Assembly: GCA_012064385.1 (NCBI GenBank)
Contig: QRDG01001893.1
Location: 721,113-785,112 of the forward strand
DNA: 64,000 bases
Source: Puccinellia tenuiflora
Taxonomy: Eukaryota; Streptophyta; Magnoliopsida; Poales; Poaceae
Direction of reading: 5' to 3'
The notes under the pieces were generated by a model. It saw nothing but the letters and a program-made list of their open reading frames with translations, was not told where the DNA came from and made no database searches. Shown here piece after piece: positions 43,269 through 55,235 of the stretch. Made by a program: the position numbers and the translations under genes. Positions within the stretch are counted from its first letter, which is position 1, and every line of letters begins with the position of its first letter.

Positions 43269-44150
43269 TTGGCTTGCCAACAGGTAAATCCAACGATTAC
43301 CACTCCGTCTTCAGGTGCGACGCCACATGTCCATGGGGCCGCGACTGCTGGTTGTTCTTCCGGGAATCGTGACTCCGGGGATTATCGGCTCACGATGCTC
43401 CGAGATCGCTGTGCTAGTCTTGAACAAGACCTGCGGGTGGCACGGGGTGCCTTGGCCGTACTGAAGTCGAAGCAGCCTCGTCCCGCTGACCGGGAGGCTT
43501 TTCTCCTTGAGGAATTGGAGAAGGCCAACAATGACTTACTGTGTAAGTGGCTGTGAGCCCCCGAGTCCTTTAGCGCCGCTTGTTTACGCAGTTGCCTCAT
43601 TTTTCCTTCGTGTGCAGGTGTACAACAAGATCCTCAAGCTGAGGCCGGTCGGGTGGAGAATCGACTTCGCCGTATTGCTGAGGTTGTCGGGTGCGACACC
43701 ACCTCGTTTTGGTCAGACCCCTCCCGAGGTCGGGTGCTGGCCGTTCTTCAAGACCGCATAGGCCAGGTGATGTCCTTTGCTGGGGCGGGACGTTCTGCAC
43801 TGGCGCTTGTGTACAAAGCGCTGTTCCCCCTAGATCCGCAGCCACAAGGTCTTGGCGCCCTCATGGCGCGATTCCGCAATGGCAGGGCTGCTCAGAGTTT
43901 TATCCGGACGCAGCTTGTCAGCGGTGCGACGTACGCCTTAGCTTTTGTTCACCGGCGGCACCCGTATCTCGTCCTGAGGGGAATAGAAGAGATCCCCAAT
44001 AGAGACGACGGGGAGCCTACACCGATGGATGCCCATTATCATGCCGTAGAAGACGTAGCGGTCAAGTTGGTTAGAAAACTGGAACGCGACACCGAGGTTT
44101 ACTCGGATTATGTGGCGTCGCGGGTTCCAAAGGGCGAGCCTGTAGACTGA
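43269..44150 (+). CDS. Second Tat antisense ORF segment (coiled coil and helical domain)
   Basis: Exon ~43284-43547 encodes a coiled coil (MLRDRCASLEQDLRVARGAL, EAFLLEELEKANNDLLC). A donor (GTAAGT) and the acceptor at ~43618 lead to the last exon (to 44150), which reads ENRLRRIAEVVGCD, SRGRVLAVLQDRIGQVMSFA, LALVYKALFPLDPQPQGLGALMARF and ends PKGEPVD. No stop interrupts it. It may be the 3' half of the same antisense gene or a separate transcript. Flanking purine-tract-like motifs (43556, 44326) suggest rearrangement. Function unknown. Confidence 0.6.
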
Positions 44151-44580
44151 TTTTTGTATGTGCAAGCACATTGTGTACTTGCAGGAAAAATTGTGCGTTT
44201 GCTCTGTATAGCTTGAAGTTGCTTTGCATATAGAGTTTGTTTTGTTTTGGCCTAAGCGACGTGGTTCCCGAGTATAGGGTGCCACGGAGGCGATCTTCTT
44301 TGTTTTTGTTTTTGCTCGACAGTTCAGCCCCCGAGCTTCGGGTGCTGTCCCGGAGTTTGCTTTTGGTCATCCATACGACGCAGCCCCCGAGTATCAGGTG
44401 CTGCGGAGGCGGTTCTCTTTGTTTATGTGTAGCTCAACGGTGCAGCCCCCGGGCGTAGGGTGCTGCTCCGGAGGTTGTTAGTGGTTGGCCATACGACGCA
44501 ACCTCTAAGTATCAGGTGCTGCGGAGGCGATTTTCTTTGGCGTGCGGTATGTCGACTCCGAAGATAGAGGACATTTCGCT
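44151..44580. repeat. Imperfect ~120-bp tandem repeat upstream of pol 3' end
   Basis: 'catacgacgcagcccccgagtatcaggtgctgcggaggcg' (~44371) returns as 'catacgacgcaacctctaagtatcaggtgctgcggaggcg' (~44491). 'cagcccccgagcttcgggtgctg' (~44325) pairs with 'cagcccccgggcgtagggtgctg' (~44443). Non-coding. Confidence 0.75.
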
Positions 44581-44645
44581 TTTATTATGGGAGACAAAGT
44601 CTCAAGGATTACATCAGTGGCTGAATAGCCTTATCATCAGTTGTG

Positions 44646-47600
44646 CTACGCGTAAAAGCGTCTTAGTTGCGCCGCATTCCATGGGTTGCGGATGAGTTCG
44701 CCTGTCTTCGGGTCCTTCAGGCGGTATGCGCCTCCGCCGATGACCTCGGCGATGATGAAGGGTCCCTTCCATGGGGAGGCGAGCTTGTGCACCTTCTTCT
44801 GTTTGAGCCTGAGTACCAGGTCTCCTTCGACAAAGGCTCTTGTGCGTAACCGCTTGCTGTGGTAGTTGCGGAGGTTCTGCTGGTAGATAGCCGTTCGGGA
44901 GAGTGCGATGTCACGGGCCTCGTCCAGCAAGTCGACGTCGTCTTCGAGTGCGGCTTCACCGTCGTCTTCATCATACGCGACGATGCGAGATGCGTCGAAG
45001 CGTATGTCATGTGGCAGGACTGCTTCTGCTCCGTACACCATGAAGAATGGGGTGTACTGGGTTGATCTGTTTGGCGTGGTGCGTAGGCTCCAGAGCACGG
45101 AGGGTAACTCCTCCACCCAAGCACCCGCCGCGCGCTTGAGCGGCACGAAGAGGCGTTTCTTGACTCCGCTGCAGATGAGGCCGTTCGCTTTTTCCACTTG
45201 TCCATTGGACTGCGGATGAGCGACCAAGGCGTAATTGAGCTTGATCCCTTGCTCTTTGCAGAAATCTTGGAACTGTTCGGCGGTGAAGTTTGTTTCGTTG
45301 TCGGTGATGATGCTGTGAGGCACTCCAAAGCGGAACATGATGGACTTGATGAAGTTGACAGCTGAGGTAGCTGCGCAGTTGGTAACTGGCACGGCCTCTA
45401 TCCATTTGGTGAATTTATCAACAGCCACCAGCAGATGTGTGTGTCCCCCTCGAGACGACTTGCGCAGTGGTCCGACCATATCGAGTCCCCACTGGGCGAA
45501 AGGCCACGCCAAAGGTATTGTCTTCAGTTCTGACGCCGGTGCATGAGGTCTTGTTACGAATTTTTGGCAGCCGATACACCGCTTGACGATGTCTTCAGTG
45601 TCCTGCAACGCCGTGTGCCAGTAGAATCCAGCACGCAGGGACTTGGCGACTAAGGCTCTGCTGCTAGCATGGTGTCCGCACGTGCCAGCATGGATCTCGA
45701 GGAGTAAGGCCCTACCGTCCTCTGATGCGATGCACCTCTGGAGGATGCCTGATATGCTGCGCTTATACAGCTCTCCGCCGATAATTGTGAATGCTTTTGA
45801 GCGGCGAGTGATGCGCCGTGCTTCGACTGTGTCCTCTGGAAGCTCCTGCCGGAGCATATATGCCAGGAATGGCTTTGTCCAGATGGGCTCGACGAGGAAT
45901 ACTTTGACTGAAGGTTCTGCTGCTGCAGGTGCATCTTCGCTTGCAGCTTCGGTCCCGGTTGCTGGTGTAGAGGGAGCCGCAGGCTGCTTAACCTTGATAG
46001 ATCTTTTGTTTATCTTCTCCAGGAAGAGTCCGGGGGGCAGCTTGAGTTTCAAGGACCCGATGTTGGCGAGGGTGTCGGCCTCCTCATTGCTTGCTCGCCC
46101 GACATGGCGAAGCTCGCAACCGTCGAAGTTCCCCTCCATGATGTTATACAGGTTCATGTATGCTATCATGTTCTCTGTTGTCGCGTCGCACTCCTTCATG
46201 GTCTGTTGCACGACCAGGTTCGAGTCTCCGTATATCATCAGGCGATCAGCACCGCACTCCTTAGCCATCTTCATCCCATGGATCAGGGCTTCATATTCTG
46301 CTTCGTTGTTGGATGGTTTCTCGAAGTCCATCTGCAGCACATAACAGAGCTTGTCGCCTTTGGGTGATATGAGGATAACACCTGCTCCTGCTCCTTCGTT
46401 CCTCTTGGACCCATCGAAGTACATGGTCCATGAATTGGACGTATCGGGTACCGATGGAAGCTGCATCTCCATCCACTCTGTAGTGAAGTCAGGGAGAACT
46501 TGAGCCTTGATTGCTGTTGGGTGTTTGAGTATGTCACTTAGGGGAGCCGCGCTCACTACCGTGATGGGGTGCTCTTGGAAGTAGTGTGCCACCTTGCGCG
46601 AGGTCATGAATACCCCATACGCCAGCTTATGATAGTGCGGGTATCTCTGCTTCGACTGAGACAACACATCGCTGAGGTAGTATATCGGTCTCTGCACGCC
46701 GTGAGCTTTTCCTTCTTCAGCCCGCTCGACTACCAGCACCGTACTGACTACTCTGTTTGTGGCCGCTATATAGAGATACAGCGGCTCCTTTTCGCGTGGT
46801 GCCACCAAGACTGGTGGTGTTGACAGGGTGCGCTTGAGGTCGACGAAGGCGGCTTGGGCTTCCTCGGTCCACTTGAAGCGGTCCGTCTTCTTCATCAGTT
46901 GGTAGAACGGGAGTGCCTTCTCCCCAAGCCTGCTGATGAATCGGCTGAGTGCCGCTATCCTTCCAGAGAGCTGCTGCACATCCCTGAGCTTCGACGGTGC
47001 CGGCATCTTCAGGAGTGCCTGTATTTTCTCCGGGTTTGCTTCAATGCCTCGCGCAGATACGAGGTAGCCTAGTAGTTGCCCGGCTGGCACGCCGAACACG
47101 CACTTTGTAGGGTTCAGCTTGATGGTGTATTTCTTCAGTGCGGCGAATGTTTCGCGGAGGTCGTCAAGGAGCGTGTCTTCCTGCTTGGTCTTGATGACGA
47201 TGTCGTCAACGTAGACCTGGACATTGCGTCCGATCTGCTCCTTGAGGCAGTTCTGCATCATACGCTAGTACGTGGCACCCGCGTTCTTCAGCCCGAAGGG
47301 CATCGTTGTGTAGCAGTAGACACCAAAGGGTGTGATGAATGTTGTTTTCTCTTCGTCTTCTTTCTTCATCCTGATCTGGTTATAGCCTGAATAGGCATCC
47401 AGGAAGCAGAGGCGTGCGCAGCCTGCAGTCGAGTCGACAATCTGGTCGATTCGAGGCAGTGGAAAATGATCTTTTGGACAACACTTGTTTAACGAAGTGA
47501 AGTCGACACACATGTGTAGTATGTATGTGTTCTTCTTTGGCACCAGGACTGGGTTTGCAACCCAGTCAGACTTCTTGATCTCCCGGATGAAGTTGGCTGC

Positions 47601-47798
47601 CTGGAGCCTATCGATTTCTTGCCCAATGGCGAGGCACTTCGGCTCCGCAAAGCGACACATCGTTTGCTTGACGGGCCTCGCATTGGGCAGGATCTGGAGG
47701 GCGTGCTCGGCGAATTCCCTGGGTATGCCTGGCATGACGGCTGGACACCAGGTGAAAATTTCCCAGTTCTTACGTAGGAACTCGACGAGCGCGCCTTC
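44646..47798 (-). pseudogene. Tat pol: RT, RNase H, integrase
   Basis: Minus strand, all one frame. The RT fingers/palm part (47735-47268) has NPVLVPKKN, CVDFTSLNKCCPKDHFPLPRID, FLDAYSGYNQI and TTMPFGLKNAGATY. A TAG (47265-47267) sits where Gln normally precedes RMM. It continues from 47261 with the catalytic YVDD (VQVYVDDIVIK), GYLVS-RGIEANPEKI, RNase H (MYFDGSKRNEGAGAG, NEAEYEALI, GDSNLVV, SNEEADTLA), the integrase HHCC zinc segment (CGHHASS ... CIGCQK), the DDE core (D in GLDMVGPL, D in TDNETNF, E in SNGQVEKAN) and the C-terminal RNPWNAAQLRRFYA. Apart from the TAG, the catalytic set is intact. Confidence 0.93.
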
Positions 47799-49874
47799 CT
47801 ATGCGGAAGGCAAGCTCGTCGATACGAGGACCGTCTTCTTAGGGTCCGTCGGGTGCACCTGATGCTCCCTTGTGTCGTTTGTTGCGTTAAAGGCAGAGCC
47901 TGACACTGATTGTTTGCCCTCGGGAAAGAGGGTGCGGTCGTTGGTGAGTGCCAACTCCTGGAGCTGCTCCTGCGCCCCGAATGACTCAGAGATCGTGTTG
48001 AACTTGCGATCGCACTCGTCGGATCGCTCGAAGTTTCCGCTGACGGTGATTGTCCCGTAGGGCCCCGGCATCTTCAGCTTCAGATAGGCATAGTGCGGCA
48101 CCGCCATGAACCGTGCGAACGCTGGTCGCCCCAGGATGACATGGTACTTCGACTTCCAGTCAACCACCTTGAACTCAATCCTCTCCTTCTGGAAGTTAGC
48201 TGGCTCGCCGAAGATCACATCGAGTGAGATTGTTCCCAAGGGATAGACTGGTCTCCCTGGTACTATGCCGTGGAAGTTGTTGACGGAGGGCGCTAGGCTT
48301 GTCATCAGGATGTTCATTCCGCGCAGCGTGTCAGCAAACATGATATTGATTCCGCTGCCACCATCCATGAACACACGGCTCATAGCGAAGCCTCCTATCT
48401 GCGCATCCAAAACGAGGGCTGCGTGGCCCGGCCGCAGGACTCGAGGTGGATGATCGTCTCTGGAGAATGTTATGCTGGCCTGTGACCAGTCGAGGTACTC
48501 TGGTACCGCGGGTGGTGATTTGATGGCAAGGTGGACTTGCCTTTTTATCAGCTTTTGGTCCCGATTTGAGGGACGTCCTTTCTGGATCATGAACATGCGA
48601 CCGACGGGCTTTGGGTAAGCATCTTCACCTGCCTGAGGTTCCTCGACGCGTGGTTGGAGCTGGATAGCTCCCGCCATATGTCCCGGAGGCAATGGTGGAG
48701 CGTGCGGCGCTCCCAGAGCCAATGCCCCCGGTGCCACCTGCGCTTGCTGTTGTTGCTGCAAAAGGAGCCGTGCGTACTGCGCATGGAGGTCTTGAAACTT
48801 TTCGCAGTCCTTGAGGAGGTGCTTGGACGTGAGAACACCATTCTCATCCCTGAACATGTGGAATCGGCACGCGTCATGGAGCGTTGGAGGAGGCCGTGGA
48901 GCTCGACCACCTCGTGACTCTCGCGGCCGCCATTCGCGCTTGACTTCCTTGCTGCTTCTATAACCGGTTGTTCGACTATCGCGCTCATGGCGACTGTCGT
49001 CACGGTTTCTTTGCTCGCGGCTATCAGTAAAGCCTACCGCCACAAGTTCCATGCCCTCCGTGTCCTCGTAGACGCGCGACTTCCTCTTGCGACGGCGGTC
49101 GCTGTTGCGACGACTCCAAGAACCTTGATCGCCGTTGACGCCAGGTGTGCCGGCGCGCTCGTTGCGTATGGAATCTTCGCCATCCGCCCACTCATTGGCT
49201 ATCTGCATGAGGTGGGCGATGGTTTTGGGCTTCACTCGACCAAAAGTCTCCCGGAGCTCGACCCGATAGACTCCTCGGGTGAACGCGTATATGGCGTTGT
49301 CTTCCGATATCTTCTCCGTCGCGTTACGGAGGAGAGTCCAACGCTGGATGTACTCGCGCAACGTCTCATCTTCACGCTGCTTGCAGGCTCGCAGTTCCTC
49401 GAATGAGGCGGGTCTCTTGTACGTGCCGATGAAGTTGCGGACGAAGTCCTCTTTGAAGTCTTCCCAGCAGGTGTATGCGCCTCTCGGTAGGCTCTTAAGC
49501 CAGGCTCGAGCCGATCTCGAGAGCATGAGTTGTATGTACTGCATGGCAGTAGACGTCGATCCTCTTTGGCAGGTTACCGCCGTCAGGTAGTCCTCCAGCC
49601 AGGCGGACGGTTCTTGCAAGCCATCATACTTCGGGGTTTCCGAGGTTAGCTTGAATCCTTTCGGCATTCTGGTCTCCCGCATCGGACGACGAGCTGTCGC
49701 TTTCTTCCTCTTGAACTGCTCGCCTGGAGCGGTTCCTGGTGACCTTGTTATGCGTGATGGCATTGCGCGCATCTTCGCCCTCGGTGAGCTGGTAGCGTCC
49801 CTCGTATCCGCGATTACCGCGGTTTCGCCGGTCGCGGGTGACGCGATTGTCTTCTTCTGGAGCTGCTCGCTCAT
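47799..49874 (-). pseudogene. Tat gag C-terminal part and protease
   Basis: 691-codon frame. The retrotransposon gag domain has MPKGFKLTSETPKYDG, PSAWLEDYLTAV, AMQYIQLML--SARAWLKSLP, CWEDFKEDFVRNFIGTYKRP, QREDETLREYIQRWT and AIYAFTRGV. A Ser/Arg/Gln-rich linker follows with a degenerate CRFH...H...C-type knuckle (CRFHMFRDENGVLTSKHLLKDC). The aspartic protease has RVFMDGGSGINIMF (DGGSG active site in place of the usual DTGAS-like triad) and VILGRPAFARFMA. The frame ends with TAG 47799-47801, between protease and RT. In frame with pol, so this stop alone separates them. Upstream gag is one base out of phase (shift near 49680). Confidence 0.9.
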
Positions 49875-51258
49875 TGTTGACGCGTGTGACGCGGTTTTCT
49901 CGATCTCGGGTATGGTCGCCCGATTCTCGAGTTCTTGTCTCCCGCCGCGGGCTTGACTAGCGGCGATTAACCGTGTTGTTGCCAGCTGCTACGATTGTAG
50001 CTGGTTGTGGCTCCTCAGGTACCAATGCCGTCCCCATTGTGCTGAGGAACTTGATTTGTTGGCGGTGCAGGGCTGCCCGCGGATCGCTCTCTGGCGGCTG
50101 TGTAGCCTGTAGGTATGTGGCCACCGACATTGGGACACCGGAAGCAGTCTTGGGGATAGGGATTCCCTGCTCATCCACAGACATGAAGGACGCCTCCAAA
50201 TTACGGGTGACATTGTTCCGATCTGCCTCTGGTATCCGCAAGTACCGAGGCTGTGCTTGGGGGTCACGGGATCGCCCTGAAGATTGGACGGACAGACCTG
50301 CCTGCCGCGCACTCGATATGCTGGCCTGCCTTCTGCGCTCCGCTAGCTCCGCCCTCGTGGCTTCCAGCTTGAGGCTTTCCTGCCACAGCAGGTACTGGTA
50401 GCATGCCAGGTCTTCTGGTGTCGCGTCGGCTGCCGGTTGGCCATCTGCTACAGCCTTGATTGCTTTTAAACACATAGCCTGGTTGATGTGAAGCTGCGTC
50501 CGCCCATTCTACAGGGTGACGACGTATGGGTAGTTCGGCTGTTCGCCCCTGTTAGGCGGAGCGTTCACTCCGGTCTCCGTGTTTGCGGCTGCCGTCCTTG
50601 CGGCGGCGGCGGCAGCTGCGGCTCCTGCCGCGGCCGTTTCCCCGGGTCCTGATGCTCCTCCTCCCGCAGGCACCGTCATGTATACCTCGATCGGCGAGAG
50701 ATACGACGTCTGATCGTCGGAGTCGTCACCAAAGGTGGACTCAAAGGATGCCGAGGCTCCGCTGGTGGAGTACGCAGGGCTTGACGGAGTAGACGAGATG
50801 TATGGCACGACCGACATCTCGGTCGTGCGCGCAAAGTCAACGGTTGGCGATGTAGATCGCGATGCTACGGTCAAGGGCGACGCAGGTTCATCGAGTGTTC
50901 CTTCCGCGAAATCCGTACGGGCTGGCAGGATGCCCACCGATTTAGTCGATGAAGCGGCGGGTTCCTCCGATGCAGAAGGGGGTGCATCCGTGAGACGGAG
51001 CATGCCCCACTTGTTGACGTAGAAATGCAGCTTGCCAAAGCTCGCCTCCACGCCAGTTTGCAGGTCCTTGAAAGCCGATTGCACGACCGGCGAGTGCGGG
51101 TGAAAACCCAGGGAACCGAAGTAGATCGGCTGCTGTAGATCCAGCGAGTCGCCGATGGTCGCTGATGAAGCCGCCAAACCCGTAGATCCAGCACCAGTCT
51201 TTCCCACAGACGGCGCCAATTGACGTGGGGTTACCACGCCAAATCCCTCGGATGACAT
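49680..51258 (-). pseudogene. Tat gag N-terminal leader
   Basis: Two open segments in one frame, 51258-50509 and 50475-49957, separated by TAG codons at 50509-50511 and 49957-49959. The upstream limit lies inside the 5' LTR. The first likely internal ATG after the LTR is in the KWGML region (~51006). Recognisable Tat leader blocks: Ser/Thr-rich stretch, Ala run, ALHRQQIKFLSTMGTALV and a following Arg/Glu-rich RNA-binding-like segment (49956-49690). It joins the gag core through a frameshift near 49680. Confidence 0.7.
51201..51218 (-). promoter_or_regulatory. Tat primer-binding site (tRNA-Asp-like)
   Basis: Two bases inside the 5' LTR the minus strand reads TGGCGCCGTCTGTGGGAA. The first eight bases are complementary to a CGGCGCCA tRNA 3' end, as in tRNA-Asp. 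The assignment is by motif only. Confidence 0.65.
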
Positions 51259-51643
51259 CCTCGGGTTGAGAGAATAGGAGAAGAAGATGGTGGTACCCAG
51301 GTTCAGGCCCCCAAAGGTAAAAGCCCTACGTCCTACTTGTCTGGTATTGATGATGATGAGCTTACGGATGGGTTACAATGGCGAGATCGTGAGATTCGAT
51401 CTTGCTAGGGTTTCTGGCGATGAGTATGAACGTACCCTAGGTCGGCGGCCCTCCCAGTCCTTAAATAGTGGGATTGGGTCTCGGGTCCGTTACCGACTAG
51501 GTTTACATCTGGGCCTGCCGACCTAATATCTCTGAATCTTTCCTTCGGGGCCTCCTTCCTGGGCCTGATGACATATGGGCCTTTTATTCTCTTCCGCACC
51601 AGGGTAGTCCATGGTGGCACACCCGAAAGGTGTACCCACGTCA
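51221..51643 (-). repeat. 5' LTR of Tat element
   Basis: 423 bp, TG...CA, pair of 38900-39355. It is followed by the target duplication TCCGG at 51644-51648. Includes 'cagtccttaaatagtgg' on the + strand. Confidence 0.93.
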
Positions 51644-52009
51644 TCCGGCTTGCACTACCATTCTTCGACCGCCGTTTATTTGCCTGAACCAACTTGAGAA
51701 TAGAGCGCTCATAGTCTGGTGTCAGCTTTGGCGGGGGTTGTTCAAGGGTCTTCAACATTTTTAAGACGACGGCTTTTTCTTCTGGGGTGTCGGGGAACTC
51801 TGGCGCTTTCAGCTTCTTTTTCTTCAAGTTAGCAAACCACCGTTCCGTTTGGGCTTTTGCGATCACCTTATTTTCCTTCACCGTACAGTCGTAAGGTCTC
51901 TTGGAAAGATTCTTATGAGGTACTTTTAGGAGGGGTGAGCTTATACGTTTCGGTGATCGGTTACCACTCCTCGTAGTACCAGCAGTGGTACGCTGAGCCT
52001 GAGTGGGCG

Positions 52010-52205
52010 GAGACAACTGACGCGGCGGCGGAGACGGCTGCTCTGGAGACTGGTGAGGCGGCGGAGACGGCGCCTGAGGCGGCGACGGCGGCGAAGAGGA
52101 CTGTTGCGCTGGAGAGTGGTGAGGCGGTGGAGACGGCGCCTGAGGCGGCGGCGGTGGAGAGGACTGTTGCGTTGGAGACTGGTGAGGAGTCGATGGCCTT
52201 GGCGG
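52010..52205. repeat. ~54-bp repeats encoding Pro/Ser-rich spacer
   Basis: About three units of 'gactggtgaggcggcggagacggcgcctgaggcgg' character. On the minus strand each encodes SPPPHxSPxQQ. Coding repeat inside the CACTA second gene. Confidence 0.75.
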
Positions 52206-53780
52206 CCAATTTGGAAGCACGGTGAATTCCTTTGGCCATAGAATGGTCCCTTTCCTGGCTTCTCCAAGTTCAACCACCTCCCCATCTTCACCTGCAGGGT
52301 GTTCCAGCTTCAGCTCCTCAAATCCTTTACTAACTTCATCCACCCCGACAACAGCGTAGCCATGAGGAACCGGGGAGCAATGGAAAGTTGGTGTAGGTCC
52401 AATTGGTACGGCATAGCCGACCGCCACCTTCATGGTTAAGTTGAGTACTTTCACATGTAGCTCACAAGGTGTGCTCTCCGTGATATCATCCACTGGGTAG
52501 CGACGAAGAGGATCCGTCGTCAGTGCATCATCATCACCAGCCGGGACCATGCTCGAAGCCACGCTGCTTTTCTGATATGATGGGTCGGTAGCATGACTGC
52601 AACTTCTACAACGTGCTGCTGAGATAGGCCGGCAGTGCCTTGCTGGCTAAGTCGGTCAATTTGATTCTGTCGTCGCTTCATTGTTTCTTCTATATGACGC
52701 AGCCGGTCTGCAGAAGTGCTTGCTTCCCTTGCCTCCCTTTCCTTTCTCCTCAGATGACTTCTATCGGGAAATATTTTCCTTTCCGCGGGAAACCCATGTG
52801 CCCACGGCTTGGAGCCTGAGGTGCCTCGTGTTCGTCCTTCGTGTTCGGGATTCCCAAGGGCGCGTGCAAGCTCGTCATTCTCTCTATCGGGACGGAACCG
52901 TCCCTCTTCAACATCCTTTACTGCTTTCCTAATTTCTTCGATGGGTATTAGGGGATTATCATTGTGTCTTCTGTTATATATGCACTTTCCTTCTGCGTCC
53001 AATGTGCCCCCATGCCCGTAAAACCAATTTCTTGACCGTTCGATCCATCCTTCTTTTATAGGCTCTGGAACGATCCCTTTAGCCAGCAGGTCGGCCTCAA
53101 GTTTTTCCCACTTAGGCATGGAAAAGGCGTAGCCACCAGGCCCCATAGTATGGTGGTACTTCTTTTTGGCAGCATTTACCTTATTTATTGCAGACTTTAA
53201 CTGACCTTCCTCCGATTTCTTGTACGTCACAAAATCTTCCAGTAGTCTCTTATCTTCTCATACCCGTGATCGAAATCCGGAGTTTTATCTTTCAAGATAA
53301 AGTCGTTGTACAATCTTTTCTTAAATTTGTTGAATAGCTCGGCCATCTTCTTAAGAGCCCACGCCTTGACTTTATCTTCTAGAGCTTTTTTTTGGGCAGC
53401 CATCTCCTCCTCATCTGGCTCCCCCTCCTCTGGATCCACCTCTGGCAACGGCAAGGTGAAATTAACCATGACCTTTTGAAAAAGGCGTTTTTTGCCTTCG
53501 GGGCCGAGCCAGCTAACTTCAGGATCCCTTGGCTTATTCCATTCTCGGATGGTGATCGGGACGTAGTCCCTAACAACAACACCGCATTGCTTCACAATTT
53601 TTTTTCTAACATCAATTGGAGCACTGGGTTCGCCGTCTGTAGCGACTTCTTCGATCCTGTACCGAAGATGGTCCTCCAACTTTTTGGTTGGGCCTTGTTT
53701 CGTCCTCACAGAGGATTTGCTCGATCCGGATGGCTAAAAGAAGAAAGACCGTTAGTATGTGTATATAGACAATAGAGGCT

Positions 53781-53842
53781 CGTCGGAGTTTGTAATAATC
53801 AATGCTGCACCTCGTCGGAGTTTGTAATAATCAATGTTGCAC
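53781..53842. repeat. 32-bp tandem duplication at an exon end
   Basis: 'ctcgtcggagtttgtaataatcaatg.tgcac' occurs twice, at 53779 and 53811. It sits at the 3' end of exon 1 of the CACTA second gene and may have created the in-frame stop there. Confidence 0.85.
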
Positions 53843-54199
53843 CGGAGCCGCCGGCTTCTGCCTTGTCGGCTTCTCCCTCATCGGAGACGCAGAGTTTGGC
53901 CTCTTCCCAGACGTTGGAGACGCCGTCTCCTCGGTTGAGAGACTCATCCCCCTCACCGGAGTCATTCAGAAAGTGACTTGTGTCATCCTCGCCGCGGATC
54001 ATATCCTCGAGGATATTTTTCTCATTTTCGTCTCCGCCATGTGGTTCCATAGTTTCTGCAAAATACGAAAGTTATTTTTGGAGCCGTCTCTGCCGTGTAG
54101 TTCAGAAAACTTGTAGGAATAGAATGGTACTAGAAGGAAAGGCGCGTGTTGCTGCGCCCGTTGTTTCTAAGCGTCGTCATGGTGATATATATGACAAAT

Positions 54200-55200
54200 A
54201 ATTCAGCATTTCATCTTGTCTGAAACGGAACAAAATTGAATTGTAGTAATAATATGACACCTACGAAATAGGAATCATTAACTAACTACACATTTCGATA
54301 TCATTGTACTTCACATGAAAATCACTCGAGCAAAATTGTACACAGCTCCAATTACACGGTGCACCGATTAAAAACATCATAGTATACAATTCTATCAATT
54401 CATACAAATAATTCTATCAATTCCATCAATTCATACAAATAATTCTATCAATTCCATCAATTCATACAAAACTGTATCAAATCCAATTCTATCGTAAATA
54501 AATAAATAAATAACTGTATCAAATCCAATTCTATCATACAAATAAATATGAAGCCTAAAATTATTGGATTTTGGATAAATATTTATTTATACAAATATGA
54601 AGCCTAAAATCATAAATAAATATAAAGCCTAAGTAAATATTTATCATAAATAAATATTTATCAAACAAATATGAAGCCTAAAATCATAAATAAATAAATA
54701 AATAAATATGAAGACTAAATAAATATTTATCATACAAATATGAAGCCTAAAATCATAAATAAATATGAAGCCTAAATAAATTGCACCCATTATTTTAGTA
54801 AAACAGAGAAAGACCTATTCCATCCTATTCGGCCTAACAAAACAGAGAAAGACCTAAATAAATCTACCTAAAATAAAATTCTAAATCTACCTAAATCTGT
54901 CCAAATCTACACTAACTATCAATTTTTTGAATTTTCCAAAACTAACTAACTAACCTACACTACACCACCATCAATTATTTGAATTTTTAAAAAAATTTAA
55001 AACTAACTAACTAAAACTAAAACTAAAACTAACTAACTAAATTACTAACTAACTAAAATTACTAATGCACTAACTAACAAAAAATACTAACTAATAATTT
55101 AAATTACTAACTAAAACTAACTAACTAAATTACTAACCCTAGGACCAACTAGCAGTACCACTAATTTCAATCATTTTAACTACTACTAACCCTAAAAGCA
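54200..55200. repeat. AT-rich simple and low-complexity DNA
   Basis: Irregular repeats of 'aataaataaatatgaagcctaaa' (54540-54780), 'attctatcaattccatcaattcatacaa' (54390-54475) and 'actaactaactaaaactaaa' (55000-55130). No coding content. Lies in the CACTA between gene 2 exon 1 and its probable leader. Confidence 0.85.
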
Positions 55201-55235
55201 GCAGCAAATTCAACAATTTTAATTAACTGCTAACC

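Larger units (their letters stand above)
38900..51643 (-). mobile_element. Tat-lineage Ty3/gypsy retrotransposon, 12.7 kb
   Basis: LTRs 38900-39355 (456 bp) and 51221-51643 (423 bp) begin TGACGTGGGG and end GTCA. The left one has a 33-bp insertion and a few substitutions relative to the right. 5-bp target duplication TCCGG at 38895-38899 and 51644-51648. Primer-binding site TGGCGCCG... (tRNA-Asp-like) by the right LTR; purine tract by the left. Gag-protease-RT-RNase H-integrase run right to left on the minus strand. A 4.8-kb stretch between pol and the 3' LTR holds antisense (+) extra ORFs, the hallmark of the Tat lineage. Four in-frame TAG codons and one frameshift break gag-pol. Confidence 0.93.
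51649..54050 (-). pseudogene. CACTA second gene, 5' part (DUF8039-like, proline-rich)
   Basis: Minus strand. Exon 1 (54050-~53830) is acidic (MEPHGGDENEKNILEDMIRGEDDTSHFLND). After an intron, 53730-53236 reads RTKQGPTKKLEDHLRYRIEEV and NKFKKRLYNDFILKDKTP. A one-base shift near 53235 leads to TYKKSEEGQLKSA, GGYAFSMPKWEKLEADLLAKGI and RSRNWFYGHGGTLD (to ~52580), the block typical of grass CACTA second genes. A second shift near 52575 leads to a DUF8039-like region (RRYPVDDITESTPCELHVKVLNLTMKVAVGYA). A Pro-rich repeat (~52200-52010) and ERSILKLVQANKRRS follow, ending at the Tat LTR. The 3' part with the peptidase continues at 38899. Function unknown. Confidence 0.78.
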
